Assembly: GCA_963920635.1 (NCBI GenBank)
Contig: OY987301.1
Span: 45,607,820 to 45,671,819, forward strand
Direction of reading: 5' to 3'
Source: Pseudeuparius sepicola
Lineage: Eukaryota > Arthropoda > Insecta > Coleoptera > Anthribidae
Length of the DNA: 64,000 nucleotides
Notes under the pieces: generated by a model
Seen by the model: the letters and a program-made list of their open reading frames with translations, nothing else
Told to the model about the DNA's origin: nothing
Databases searched by the model: none
Program-made: the position numbers and the translations under genes
Shown here: positions 46,695-57,108 of the stretch, one piece after another
Position numbering within the stretch: the first letter of the stretch is position 1
How the letters are laid out: the number at the start of each line of letters is the position of its first letter

Positions 46695-47812
46695 CAGGGG
46701 GTCCCAATCCCGTCGCCGATATTTCGGGAACAAAAAGAGATATTTTCATTCTGCAAAGGCCGTTCGCTAGGACGTGAAGAGAGCTTTATTTGCAACTGCT
46801 AAGCGTTCATTTTGATATTGGCGTATAGATGGCGCTGCGGTTATTTGGAGAAACTTTTATTCTATGGAGATTTCCATATTGTTACTAGTTTCTGAGATAA
46901 CCGCTCTACAATGAGCTAACTCGCTTAAAATTAACTTTAGAGGAAAAAGTTTTTAAAAATATATTTGTAGTTCACTATGACGAAGACTGTAGCGGCACGT
47001 GTCAAATTATTATTTCCGGTTTGACCGGAAGTGACCCATTTTTAATATAAAATGAACATACTGTATAATTTATCCCTCAAATTGAAAAAAAAGTAATGTC
47101 CAGTGTCGTATAATAACAATAACACCTAGACAACGACAATATTTGGCTGAATTTATTTTTATTAACCGAAGGTGGCTCTGTCCATTGTTTCAATAATAAT
47201 ATGACATTTAACTTCAAACGCCCTTGTAATTTTCTATCGTTCTCAATATGTTTCTTGTTTAATTAGTTTATTAATTTTTTGATTAATTGTAGTAATACAA
47301 ATAAATTCAGACAGTTTGTCGTTGTCTACATGTGTTATTGTTATTAGGTATACTTTTTCCCAATTTTGAGGGTAAATTGTACAGTATGTTCATTTTGAAC
47401 TGAAAAATGGGTCACTTCCGGTACTTTCGGTCAAATGGGATGTGTAATAATTTGACACGTGCCGCTATTTTCTTCGTACTAGTGAACTACAACGATATTT
47501 TTAATAACTTTCTCCTCTAAAGTTAGTTTTAAGCGAGTTAGCTCATTTTTGATAAATGACATTGTAGAGCGGTTATCTCAGAAACTAAGTTTCTCCAAAT
47601 TACCCAGTCTTTCAGATGCGCTACATTCCAACGTTCCTAGGATCGAAAAATTTCTTCTTCCGCAACGCCATCTATACGCCAATATCGAAATGAACGCTTA
47701 GCAGTTGCAAATGAAGCTTTCTTCACGTCCTAGCGAACGGCGTTTGCAGAATTAAAATATCTCATTTTGTTCCCGAGATATCATCGACGGGAGTCCTTAT
47801 TGGGTCACCCTG
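46695..47812. mobile_element. 1.1-kb foldback element with about 450-bp arms
   Basis: The arms share 'tctgcaaa.gccgttcgctag', 'gcaactgctaagcgttcatt', 'ttggcgtatagatggcg', 'gagataaccgctctacaat', 'ggcacgtgtcaaattatta' and 'gaagtgacccattttt' in inverted order. The outer words caggggg and caccctg are mariner-style ends. The loop (about 47110-47330) has no coding frame. Confidence 0.8.
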
Positions 47813-47836
47813 CATATACAACAGTTATCTATTATA

Positions 47837-48300
47837 CAGTGTATCCCCGGATTGAGTTCACATAAGGTGAAATGAACAAAAAAATCTCGAGTTGAAATTT
47901 GAGCTTCTGGGGATCAGCCCTGCTTGGTTTGAAACTAATTTGTGACATAATTTTAGTTTCGAAAAATCGCGTATGCCTTGGAAATTATGAAGAAACTAAT
48001 TCTCCACATCAGTAAAGTGTCCTTTTTGTATAGGTGTTACGACAAAATGTTATTAAGTAAACTTGTTCATAATGAAAAACTGTATAGGTGTGAAAAATTT
48101 CGAAACCTTTTTGTGCGTTTTAATTTTTTAGCAGAAAAAATAAAAGTCGACATAGGCTTTTGAAATTTTTTTGCACCTTTACAGTTTTTCATTATAAAGA
48201 AGTTTTATTAATAACATTTTGCCGTAAAACCTATGAAAAGGGCACTTTTATAAAAAAAAGTGGGAAAATGACAAAAAATCAAAGAATGCCTAGACTTCCG
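47837..48300. mobile_element. MITE related to 46454-46680, with an internal palindrome
   Basis: It opens TA-CAGTGTATCCCCGG and repeats 'gagttgaaatttgagcttctgg' from the 46.4-kb element. Further in, 'ggtgttacgacaaaatgtta' and 'gttcataatgaaaaactgta' pair with inverse words near 48170-48230. The right terminus is not found. Confidence 0.5.
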
Positions 48301-49515
48301 AAATTTCGCAGACCTACTCGGTTGTTTATTCTGAACAAGTTCCCTTAATAACATAAGTTTTATAGTTTCATTATTAAAGACAATGACAATGAAACTATAG
48401 AATAGTTTAGTGTGAAACTACATCCATCAATATCAAGGATGTGATCACGCATGACTTAAATGCAGGTGGCTTGACATAAATATTGTCAAATTTTCTTCTT
48501 CGACTTTAGATATGCGTTTTATACGGAGATTATACTCAGGTTGCTGTTGTTCGGAAACTGAGTGTTACAATATTTTAGATGTTTTCTTCTTTGGACTTCG
48601 TCTCGCATATGATCTTTCCACATTATTTAAATGCTTATGCGAACACCAAAATAAATAGGTAGTACGAGATTAAATCCTATAACTTAAAAAGACATACTTC
48701 CGAGTTAAAATAAACTGAGTTACCTCCCCTTCATATCTCTCCCGTTCGCAAAAGTGCCATATTTAATACATAATATGCAATTAAGGACGTCTCCTCATTG
48801 TTCCCGAGTTGTAAAGGAAAGGGAAGATAAACTTCCAGACAATGGGTTTTGTAACTGAAGCGTTACAGTTAGAAATGGGCCGGGATCTGGCACGAGGAAT
48901 AAATAAATGAATTTGTATTGTATCTAATTGGGACGCAAGGTAGAATCGGCATTTTGTTAAAAGTAGCACATAGCATTTTATTATTGTGATTGTTAAAATA
49001 ATGTAGTGTTGTGCGATATCATAACTTCATAAAACACACTACATAATTTGGGGGGTCCGCCACTTAAAACTCTCTAAACCTGTAATAGGTATAGGTAGGT
49101 ATTCTATTGCTAAAGTCAGTTTAAACAGCATACAAAATCTCTAATTGGCTTCGTAAAAAAATATAGGAATAAGCGTCACGCAGTCTTGAAAAATATACTT
49201 ATTCTGCTGGCTAACATAATATTTCTCTTTTAGATTTAAAAAGGTTGTCGTCAAACACAATGTAAAGGTTAATGTTCATCTGATATCATCTATAAAGCCG
49301 CATATTCCGTCTCCATCTCTTTCTACTACGAATACCAGGTTCGGTTTAAACGGTTAATAAACGGTTAAACAATGTGTTTTATCTCGTATTTTATTGCCGG
49401 GGCGCCTGTTCTCGAGCTACCCTGGTAAAATCACTTGCGATTGAAGTTTTTCAATAATTGAAATCAGATAAGCTGTACTTGTCTTTTTAATTTTTGACCG
49501 ATTTCGTTCTTTCAG
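48301..49515 (+). other. Putative intron upstream of the terminal exon
   Basis: A small hairpin 'tatagtttcatt...aatgaaactata' lies at about 48361-48402. The last 80 bases contain 'cttgtctttttaatttttga' and the acceptor ttctttcag (49507-49515). No other feature is seen. Confidence 0.4.
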
Positions 49516-49791
49516 GGTTTACGAATTCTAAAATCGCAGAACGTATTAAATTGCAAAGATTGAAAAGTGAAATCGAACAAAATAACGCTATCTCCCCCTA
49601 ACAATTTGGATTCCGGGAAGCTCATAGCGTTGGGTGAAGATTTAAAAAGAGAATCTACGCCCATGGAACAGCGTGCCGATTTAAAAACATCTCCGGAGCC
49701 CGCTGGCACCCTCTACATTCCGGACCAGAAATTAAAGCGGATCGATATCGAAAATCTTCTGGCATCTTCGCCGGAGCCATCTTGCGGCTAG
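49516..49791 (+). CDS. Probable terminal coding exon, frame broken at a C run
   Basis: The exon follows a good acceptor at 49514-49515. From its third base it reads a Lys/Arg/Glu-rich, probably helical stretch (FTNSKIAERIKLQRLKSEIE) that stops at 49596. A one-base shift in the tctccccct run joins the frame that is open to a TAG at 49789. That part is rich in Ser/Pro/Glu and holds two SPEP motifs and a KLKRIDIENLL segment. Codon use and GC content differ from the flanks, and the two frames abut at the homopolymer, so one exon with an indel is more likely than two chance frames. I do not recognise the protein. Either a sequencing error or a pseudogene would explain the break. Confidence 0.6.
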
Positions 49792-50110
49792 CGGAAGTAA
49801 CAATTATTCACAGTCGGTGTCGCTGACTCGAAAGCAAAGTCTAGAAAACAGCACACTGTTTTCTGGGGTATACTGGGATAGCTCGGTGGGAATTACAAAT
49901 GGGACATTTCGGGTCTGGCAATATCTTGATTTTGACTTTTGACAGGGTTTTACTTGACATTAAGCCCTGGGAATTGGACCTGGAGAAAGTGAAAGGTTAG
50001 AAAGCGATTTTGTGCGAATTTTGGAGCTAAAAGGATATTCTTGGGCAGTGACAGTAATCTGACAAGTTTATTTGTGTTTTTTGAAGGCTACACAATAAAG
50101 GTGGTAACCA
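49792..50110 (+). other. Probable 3' untranslated region
   Basis: This follows the stop of the exon above and contains a canonical AATAAA at 50094-50099. It then passes into unassigned sequence. Confidence 0.4.
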
Positions 50111-50483
50111 AGGTAACGAGTTTGGACTGTGATTTTTGAGATTCATTACAATATTATTTGCCCCTTTCACTGCTCCCTTTCGCGACCAGAAATTTACTTG
50201 GGGAAAGGACCCGCCCAAATACACTTATTAAACAGGGGTATCATTCCATCCTTTTCCCTTCAATAGAAATCGTATATTACATCAACCACACACGAGCAGA
50301 AATTTTATATTTCCAGCGCCATAGATGGTGTTTATTTTCAACGGGTACTAACGTTGGGATCTATAGTAAACCATAGAGCTGCGGGTGAGACTTCGAATTT
50401 CTTTTAGCCTCGAAACTCTTTTTACACATTGTGAAACTATTGACTAGTGGGGGACTATTATTATTGCCAAAACAAATAACATA

Positions 50484-51687
50484 CAGTGTGTCCAACTTTA
50501 AAACTGTACAAATCCGTAAAATCTTCATTTTTGGAGACAATCGCCCAAACTTTTTTTTGTTGGAAAGGCCTTCAAAAACCGCTTCTTTTGACCTTCCTGT
50601 CATTTTCAAAATGCAAATCCAGGGCCGGCTGCGATTTTTTTATACCCTCGATTTTCACGAAAACCATTTAGCGATTTTTTTATTTAAAATCTGACACCAC
50701 AGCATTAATCAGAACACCCAAAAACCCCTTTACAATCAATTTGAATAAAAAATATACAGGGAGTTCCAATCTGCAGGGTGTCAAAATTGAGCAAAATAGG
50801 ACTTTTAAAGGTATCTGCCAAGTCAAGATTGCCATGGAATCCCCCCAAAACAGTTAATAGTCAATAAGACCACTCAAGGTGTTGGTGTGCAAAGATCCAA
50901 TACAAAATATACAGAGTGTTCTTATCTGTGCCATCTCAAATTACTGAATTTGTTGTACTTTATACGGGTCAAAAATCGAGTATATCAAAACCGCTCCACA
51001 CACTATAAACAAACTAAATCTAAAAAATACATAAGTCTGCCAGTCCGTAAGTTCATATCAGTTAAGGTGGCTGGTGTGCCACAACAGGAAACACACAGAA
51101 AATGTATCATCTTAGACAGTGACTTTGTTGAGTAAGGTCCAATAATTTAAATTGTTTTTATTTGTTAGTTGGCATTTTGTAAAGAAATACATTACTTTTG
51201 TGTTTATCAATATTTTTTCAATGATTCCACAGCACTCATGACCCATATAAAGTTTCATAAAAATTCAGCATTTTGAGATGGCACAGATAAGAATACTTTG
51301 TATATTTTGTATTGGACCTTTGCACACCAATACCTTAGTGGTCCTATTGACCATTGAACTGTTTTGAGAGGATTCCCTGGCACAAATTTGACACCATACA
51401 GAATAGAACTCCCTGTATATTTTTTATTCAAATTTGGTATATAGGGGTTTTGGGGTGTTCTGATTAACGCTGTGGGGTCAGTTTTTAAATAAAAAAATCG
51501 CTAAAGGGTTTTCGAGAAAATTGGGGGTATAAAAAAATGCTAGCCGGCCCTGGATTTGCATTTTGAAAATAGCAGGAAGGTCAAAAGAAGCGGTTTTTGA
51601 AGGCCTTTCAAACAAAAAAAGTTTAGGCGATTATCTCTAAAAATGAAGATTTTACGGATTTGTACAGTTTTAAAGTTGGACACCCTG
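50484..51687. mobile_element. 1.2-kb palindromic element with three nested end motifs
   Basis: Arms of about 470 bp pair throughout: 'caaatccgtaaaatcttcat', 'ggccttcaaaaaccgcttct', 'aaatccagggccggct' and 'tctgtgccatctcaaa' recur inverted. Outer ends are CAGTGTGTCC (after TA) and CACCCTG (before TA). Further ends, CAGGGAGTTCC at 50757 (inverse at 51415) and CAGAGTGTTC at 50912 (inverse at 51300), sit inside. The 82-codon frame in the loop (50887-51135) shows no transposase features. Confidence 0.8.
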
Positions 51688-53505
51688 TATAATAATTGTA
51701 TATGCGTTAAAATGTTCTTACTTATATAATTTATTTATGTTGACAATATTTCTGGATTTGGTATTTAGGTATTTTCTTAAAAAATGTGTTTTCTCATTTA
51801 ACTATTTGATTTTATTCCTCTCTGTCAAAAAATGTTCAAAGGTAATTCTGAATGAAAATGGGTAATTACTTTCTGGCGTGTTCAGTCAATACCTACTTAA
51901 AATTCCTACATTAGGTACATACATAGTCAACAGTTTAAAAAATCCTTATTTACCTACTTTTACTATTTTTGTTTATATCACTAATAAAAGTAGCATTTCA
52001 TAAAAGAGTGTCAGTTTTTTTATTAAGAAATTCATTTTCGTCAATGTAATTTGAGCAAAAACTGCAAATTAAACAGTTATAGAGGGCAGGCCGTTACCTT
52101 GATTTAACTATAGAGAAAAATCAAACGGCAGAACATAAAAAACGCGATCACGTAAATTCAACAAAAGTGTCTACTTAAAACTGAACTTAGCACTTAGCAG
52201 CCAATTTTCTAGGAGCCAAAAATTTCAACGTGTATTTTTTGATGAATATTTTTCTTCATTCTCCAGTTTAATCTGCTTAGAAGGTTTAATAATAGTTACC
52301 CTTTCTACTTTATTTTTATCAAAATAAATTTGTGGAAATAAGGGCGAGGAAAATTTTTTGCTGCCAGAAAATCGGCTACTAACTTTACACCGGTTTAGTT
52401 AGGCACATTGATTTTTAAATGTCTTCCGATATTTGGCCCCGCCTGTTTAAGTTTAAATAGTTACGAGCCGCCACTGATTAAGTGGTGTGGTATCATAGTT
52501 TGGCAGATATAAGCAATAATATCGTTTTAACAATGGCAGGCATTGTCCTAGTTAGCGAGCTTTTAAAATTGAGGGTACAGTTTACTCCGGCCTTGTTTTT
52601 TTCGACAAAAATACACCCTGTATACACTGTGTACTGATAGCAAAGTCTAGTATCCTCTAGACTTTGCTGATAGGTTCGGCCAATTATTGGGGCAACACCA
52701 AACAGAATGTCAACTTACAATTAGAATTTTTGTATCGTTTACACCCCTTGGGCACTGAATCGCCGGACACACAGTATATATTTTTATTAGTTACTTACGG
52801 TTACGTTATCTGTGCTTAAGCTAAAAAAATAAAAATAAATAACAACCTCTTTCTGTATTCAACATTTTTTCAGAAAAACGCCTCGGTACATTAAAAAATA
52901 TTCCCTAATAGAGGGAAGGCAATCAGCTTTTTCACTTTTCTCAAAGTTTTCATTTTGGACATAGGTTTTGTTTTTCAAATCAACGTAAGAAATTGAAGCA
53001 ACATAATGTAGATCACTATATCCTAAAAAAGATAATTTTAAAAATCTGCCAATCCGCTAAAATCGTCAAATATCAAACTGAAATACGCCCAACCCTGAAT
53101 CTATTCCTAATTTTATAAAAGCCAAATCGTAGAATTATTTCACTGGCCCCTTCTCCCTTCTCCCCCCGTGTCTATTTTTAGACTTGTTTGCCCCGCCCCG
53201 AACACAAACGAGCCTTTTGGAATACGAAATTGTCGAGTACGAAATCTACTATCTACGAAGTCTAATTATCGATTTTGTTAGAGTCATTGTAATTATCGAA
53301 AATAGATGGTGCTAAACAGTAGTACTGGACGAGAGCTAAATAGAAATAATAATACCGCTATACACCAGTAGATGGAGTTGGTGCGCGGAGGCGAATGACT
53401 ACGATCATTGGAAAAAGTTTTAAATACAATCGAATATCCATAGTCCTTCGCCTCCAAAAGCGCTCGGCATTTTATCTGGATCCGTGAGAGGTCTTTTTAA
53501 ACCTT
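51688..53505. other. 1.8 kb, no gene
   Basis: A perfect 12-bp hairpin 'agcaaagtctag'/'ctagactttgct' lies at about 52639-52668, just after a transposon-end-like 'acaccctgta'. 'ttacgagccgccactg' at about 52463-52478 looks like the right end of a hAT-type element, without a left partner. Confidence 0.45.
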
Positions 53506-53509
53506 CAGT

Positions 53510-54370
53510 CAACGCTCATAGTATTACGGAACAACATATCGTAAGATTAGCAGAAAAAGCAAATACTGCCACGCAGGAAAAAAATCATGTGGCTTGGTTT
53601 TTTCGACATCTCTAAAAGCCTTTGACAGGGTGTGGCTGTGGGGGTTGCTGTACAATCTCCTCTTGGCTGGTATAGCGCCCCCCATAGTTCGCCTTGTGGG
53701 CAGCTTTATCCGTCATAGGTATTTCTTCATCTCCCTCGAGGGAAGCACATCATCCAACGCGGGAAATTGAGGCAGGAGTACTGGCATGGTTTCGTACTAT
53801 GCCCAGTTCTATACACTTTATACATTGGGGACATCCACAATCCAGCTCACGTCAACCTATTTTTGAATGCCGACGACAATGCCATCATGGCAGCGGACAA
53901 GTCGCTATTTTATCTTCCGATCCTACTTCAACCTGCGTAAGATGAAGTCATAAAAATTTTCAAAAAGAGGAAAATTAAGGTCAATCCGAACAAAACCCAA
54001 ACCCTGCTTATTACTAAAGAAAACAATATCCCAAATAACTTAAGATCTTAAACAGTCTACGAAACAAACATCCCGTGCATGGCCAAAGATGCCACTTACT
54101 TATGTTACACTAGATAGAAGGCTCTCATGGCACTCGAACATTAAAAATAAGATAGACAAGGCTAGATAGGTCTTTCTACGCATCACCCTCCTAGTGCACA
54201 GCCTCCTGCACGTTACTAAATAAAATACAAACATACCAAAATAAATGTCTAAGACTTGCGGTTGGTGCTAGCTGGTTAAAGGTCGCAAGCGAAAACTTTA
54301 CAACGTCACAGCTCCACCTCATCCTAACGAACTGTTTAGGGACGTCTGCCAATATATTCCAAACCCTCAT
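53510..54370 (+). pseudogene. Jockey-type non-LTR reverse transcriptase, eroded
   Basis: Conceptual translation with frameshifts gives ordered reverse-transcriptase landmarks: EQHIVRLAEK near 53530, a SKAFDRVW-type motif A near 53620 (first Asp region altered), GLLYNLLLAGIAPPIVRLV, FISLEGS, then a LYIGDI segment and ADDNAIMAAD at about 53870. There the catalytic (Y/F)ADD has become NADD. Thumb-region words IKVNPNKTQTL and LxxTLDRRLSWHSNIKNKID follow. The order and wording are those of insect Jockey-clade LINEs. Multiple stops and shifts make it non-functional, and the endonuclease and 5' region are absent. Confidence 0.8.
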
Positions 54371-54424
54371 CTGCCCTTCAAAAGGGCTATACTAATAATC
54401 GACTAATTAATACATTCACTCTGG

Positions 54425-55660
54425 GTACAGAGGTATTTGGAAAAATATAGTGTCATCTCAAATATGCAATATGATTTTAGGGCGGGTAAGTCAACTAGCG
54501 ACGCAGTAGCTACGCTTATAGGATACATGGTGGACGCTTTGGATGAATCAAGACCGTCGTTATGCGTCTTCCTAGACTTAGCGAAGGCTTTTGATACTGT
54601 TTGTCATCATCAACTAATAAAAAAGTTAGAATCTATTGGCTTCAGAGGTAAAGTACTAGACCTGTTTAATAGTTATTTAGAAGATAGAAAACAATATGTA
54701 AAAATTGGAGATGTCATAAGTAATGAACAAACGGTTAGTTGTGGCGTACCACAGGGTACGGTGTAAGGGCCTGCACTATTTATCATCTAAGTCAACGATA
54801 TCCTTACCTATGAGGCTCCGGAAAAGTACTCTCCTTTGCTGACGATACGGCGATATTCTTTGAAAGCAATACTTGGGAAAATTTGAAGATTCTTGCAGAA
54901 AGAGACCTGAAACAATTGAAAACATTATTTAACATAAAAAACTTACAATAAATTTTAATAAAACGTTTTGCTTACCTTTGGCTTCATATCGAAATGGTCT
55001 TCCCTCCTTTGAAGAATTATAAATAGAGGATAACGATAAAACATACAAAATAAAATCAAAAAAATCTGTAAAATATCTAGGTATTTATATAGATTGTCAC
55101 CTTAGATGGAATGTACAAGTTGAATATACAATCAAAAACGGAGAGGCTTATTACATAAATTCACATCACTCAGACATATTCTAGACAAGAAAGAACTTGT
55201 CATTGTGTATAAGGCGTTGGTGGAATCTATTTTGAGATATGGGATAATAGCATGGGGAAATTCGGCGGAAGCTTATTTTAAAAATTTAGAAACCACTCAC
55301 AAACGAATTATAAAGATTGCCTTACGATAGACACTACCCATCAGAGTTTTTCTTTAAGAAAACTGAACTGTACACAATTCGACAGTTGTATTTTTACAAT
55401 ATTTAATTTACCAATTCAAACATAAATTTGAAACTGTAAGTAATGCGTACTGCACTAGGTATCAGGACCAGGGATACGTCAAATTAAAGAAAATGAGAAA
55501 GACGGTCGGTACAAGAAGCTTTATTTATTTAGGCAAGAAACTGTTCAATACGCTTGATAAAAGTGTCAGAGAGGTATTGCATTTTGCTCATTTCAGGAGA
55601 GACGTCAGGTCCTGGATTAGTCGTCAAAGTTTTAATCTTTTTAGAGATATAACACAGTAG
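54425..55660 (+). pseudogene. Second non-LTR reverse transcriptase (CR1/L2-like), eroded
   Basis: A 109-codon frame (54437-54766) contains QYDFRAGKSTSDAV, motif A FLDLAKAFDTV (Asp codon at about 54575) and CGVPQGTV, where a stop codon follows. FADD is intact at 54835-54846 in a shifted frame. YLGIYIDCHLRW follows near 55080 and a short 3' region reaches about 55660. The wording fits the CR1/L2/Crack-like group better than Jockey, so this is a different element from its upstream neighbour. The 5' half is missing, as is usual after target-primed reverse transcription. Confidence 0.8.
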
Positions 55661-55944
55661 TTGTAGTAGTAATAATTGTAAGATTATAGATTAAATATGG
55701 TATAGAATTACATTGAAGTTGTTGTTTTTTGTATCTCTTACCCATATATGTCCTAAAAACTTTTGTATACGTCGCAGACAAGTCTTTGACTTAAGCGATA
55801 GTTTTGCGTTATTTATATCAAAATCGGTATTCTTTCATTATGGGCTTAGTGTTGATATTATTAATTCTATAGGTTTAATATTATATATTAACTAACTTAT
55901 TATTATAGCTCTATAACCCTGTATTCTATTCTGATATCTGATAT

Positions 55945-55985
55945 AAATAAACTTACTTACTTACTTACTTACGTACTTACTTTTC
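55945..55985 (+). repeat. (ACTT)n tract, probable LINE 3' tail
   Basis: About eight copies of ACTT with one change lie 0.3 kb after the reverse-transcriptase remnant. Tetranucleotide 3' tails are characteristic of CR1/L2-group LINEs, so this probably marks the 3' end of the 54.4-kb element. Confidence 0.7.
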
Positions 55986-56372
55986 TTAACTAATCTTAAT
56001 TAAATTATGTAAAATGCTTATGCAATAACTCGGGCCCACCTGACCGCAGTCTGACCACTATACCAATCAACCACTCTTCTTATGTAAATTGTAAAAAACT
56101 CCACTTCTAGTTAAACTAACTCATTTCCGAACAAGCGCGGCAAAAGGAGCCTGTGCGTACACCGCAATACGACAAATTAAAAAATGTAAAAAATGTTGAG
56201 GACCAGCATGTCCGAAACAGGTGTCTGTCGTGGTCTGCACATGTGCCGACAGGCACATACTAAATTTCCATTAGATATTGGAAACTAGTTTGGTGTCGCC
56301 AAGAACCAAAATATTTTGTCCCATATGCCACAAGCCATTACTTTTAATAAAAATGCAAGATTTGCAAAACTT
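55986..56372. other. Unassigned sequence
   Basis: No gene or repeat is recognised. Confidence 0.4.
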
Positions 56373-56454
56373 TTTTAGAATTCGTAAACCCAGAAAGAAC
56401 GAAATCGGTCAAAAATTAAAAAGACAAGTACAGTTTATCTGATTTCAATTATTG
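56373..56454 (-). repeat. Inverted duplicate of the 49.5-kb splice acceptor
   Basis: About 82 bp match 49452-49533 on the opposite strand with about two changes. The match covers the intron end and first 18 exon bases. The AG of the acceptor reads TG here, so the copy would not splice at that site. Similarity stops abruptly on both sides. Confidence 0.85.
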
Positions 56455-57108
56455 TCGCAACAAATCAAGAATTTTTAGTCGAGAGGAAATAAACACTTTT
56501 CTCCAAAATGCTACAGATGAAATAATACTTTTAATGACTAAGGTAGGTAACGAATGAAATAAAATTGCTGCCTCTTATACAGGGTGAGTCATTAGTATGG
56601 GAAAGCTCTTATACAGTTCAAATTATCAAAATGCAACAGTTCCGTTGTTCCTTTGTTACGAGTAGAATTTGTCCTTACAGGAGTTAACGATTAGTAGCCT
56701 TTTTCTTAGTCGAGATTCGATTGGTTTCGAACAGACTTCTTCCCGAAGTAAGAACAAACACAGTACTTAGATGAATCATTGTATTTACCGTGGGCATCCT
56801 TGTAAATTGTTTCACATAGGTAGCGTGTATTTTCACATATCACTTCACTAATCACTGCCACCGAGCTCCATTCTCACCGCAGACGTAGGGAGTTCATCAA
56901 ATACTAAAAAGAGTCGTTATTAAAACCCGAAAAGGCCAAAGCCGTGAGTTCTTACTGTTTCTTGCATTGCGGGCCACAGTTTTTGCCTGTATACGAGGCC
57001 TTGGTGCTGCTGGGAAGTGCTAGTAATCGGGGCAGTCATTTGCTCCGTTGCCGGGCTTGATTCTCGGAATTTCACCGTTTGATACCTGTGGAATATTTTT
57101 GAGATATA
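56455..57108. other. Unassigned, with one transposon end
   Basis: TA-CAGGGTGAGTCATTAGTAT at about 56583 is a mariner-type end without a visible partner. Its first ten bases resemble the 26815 element. No gene is supported. Confidence 0.4.
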
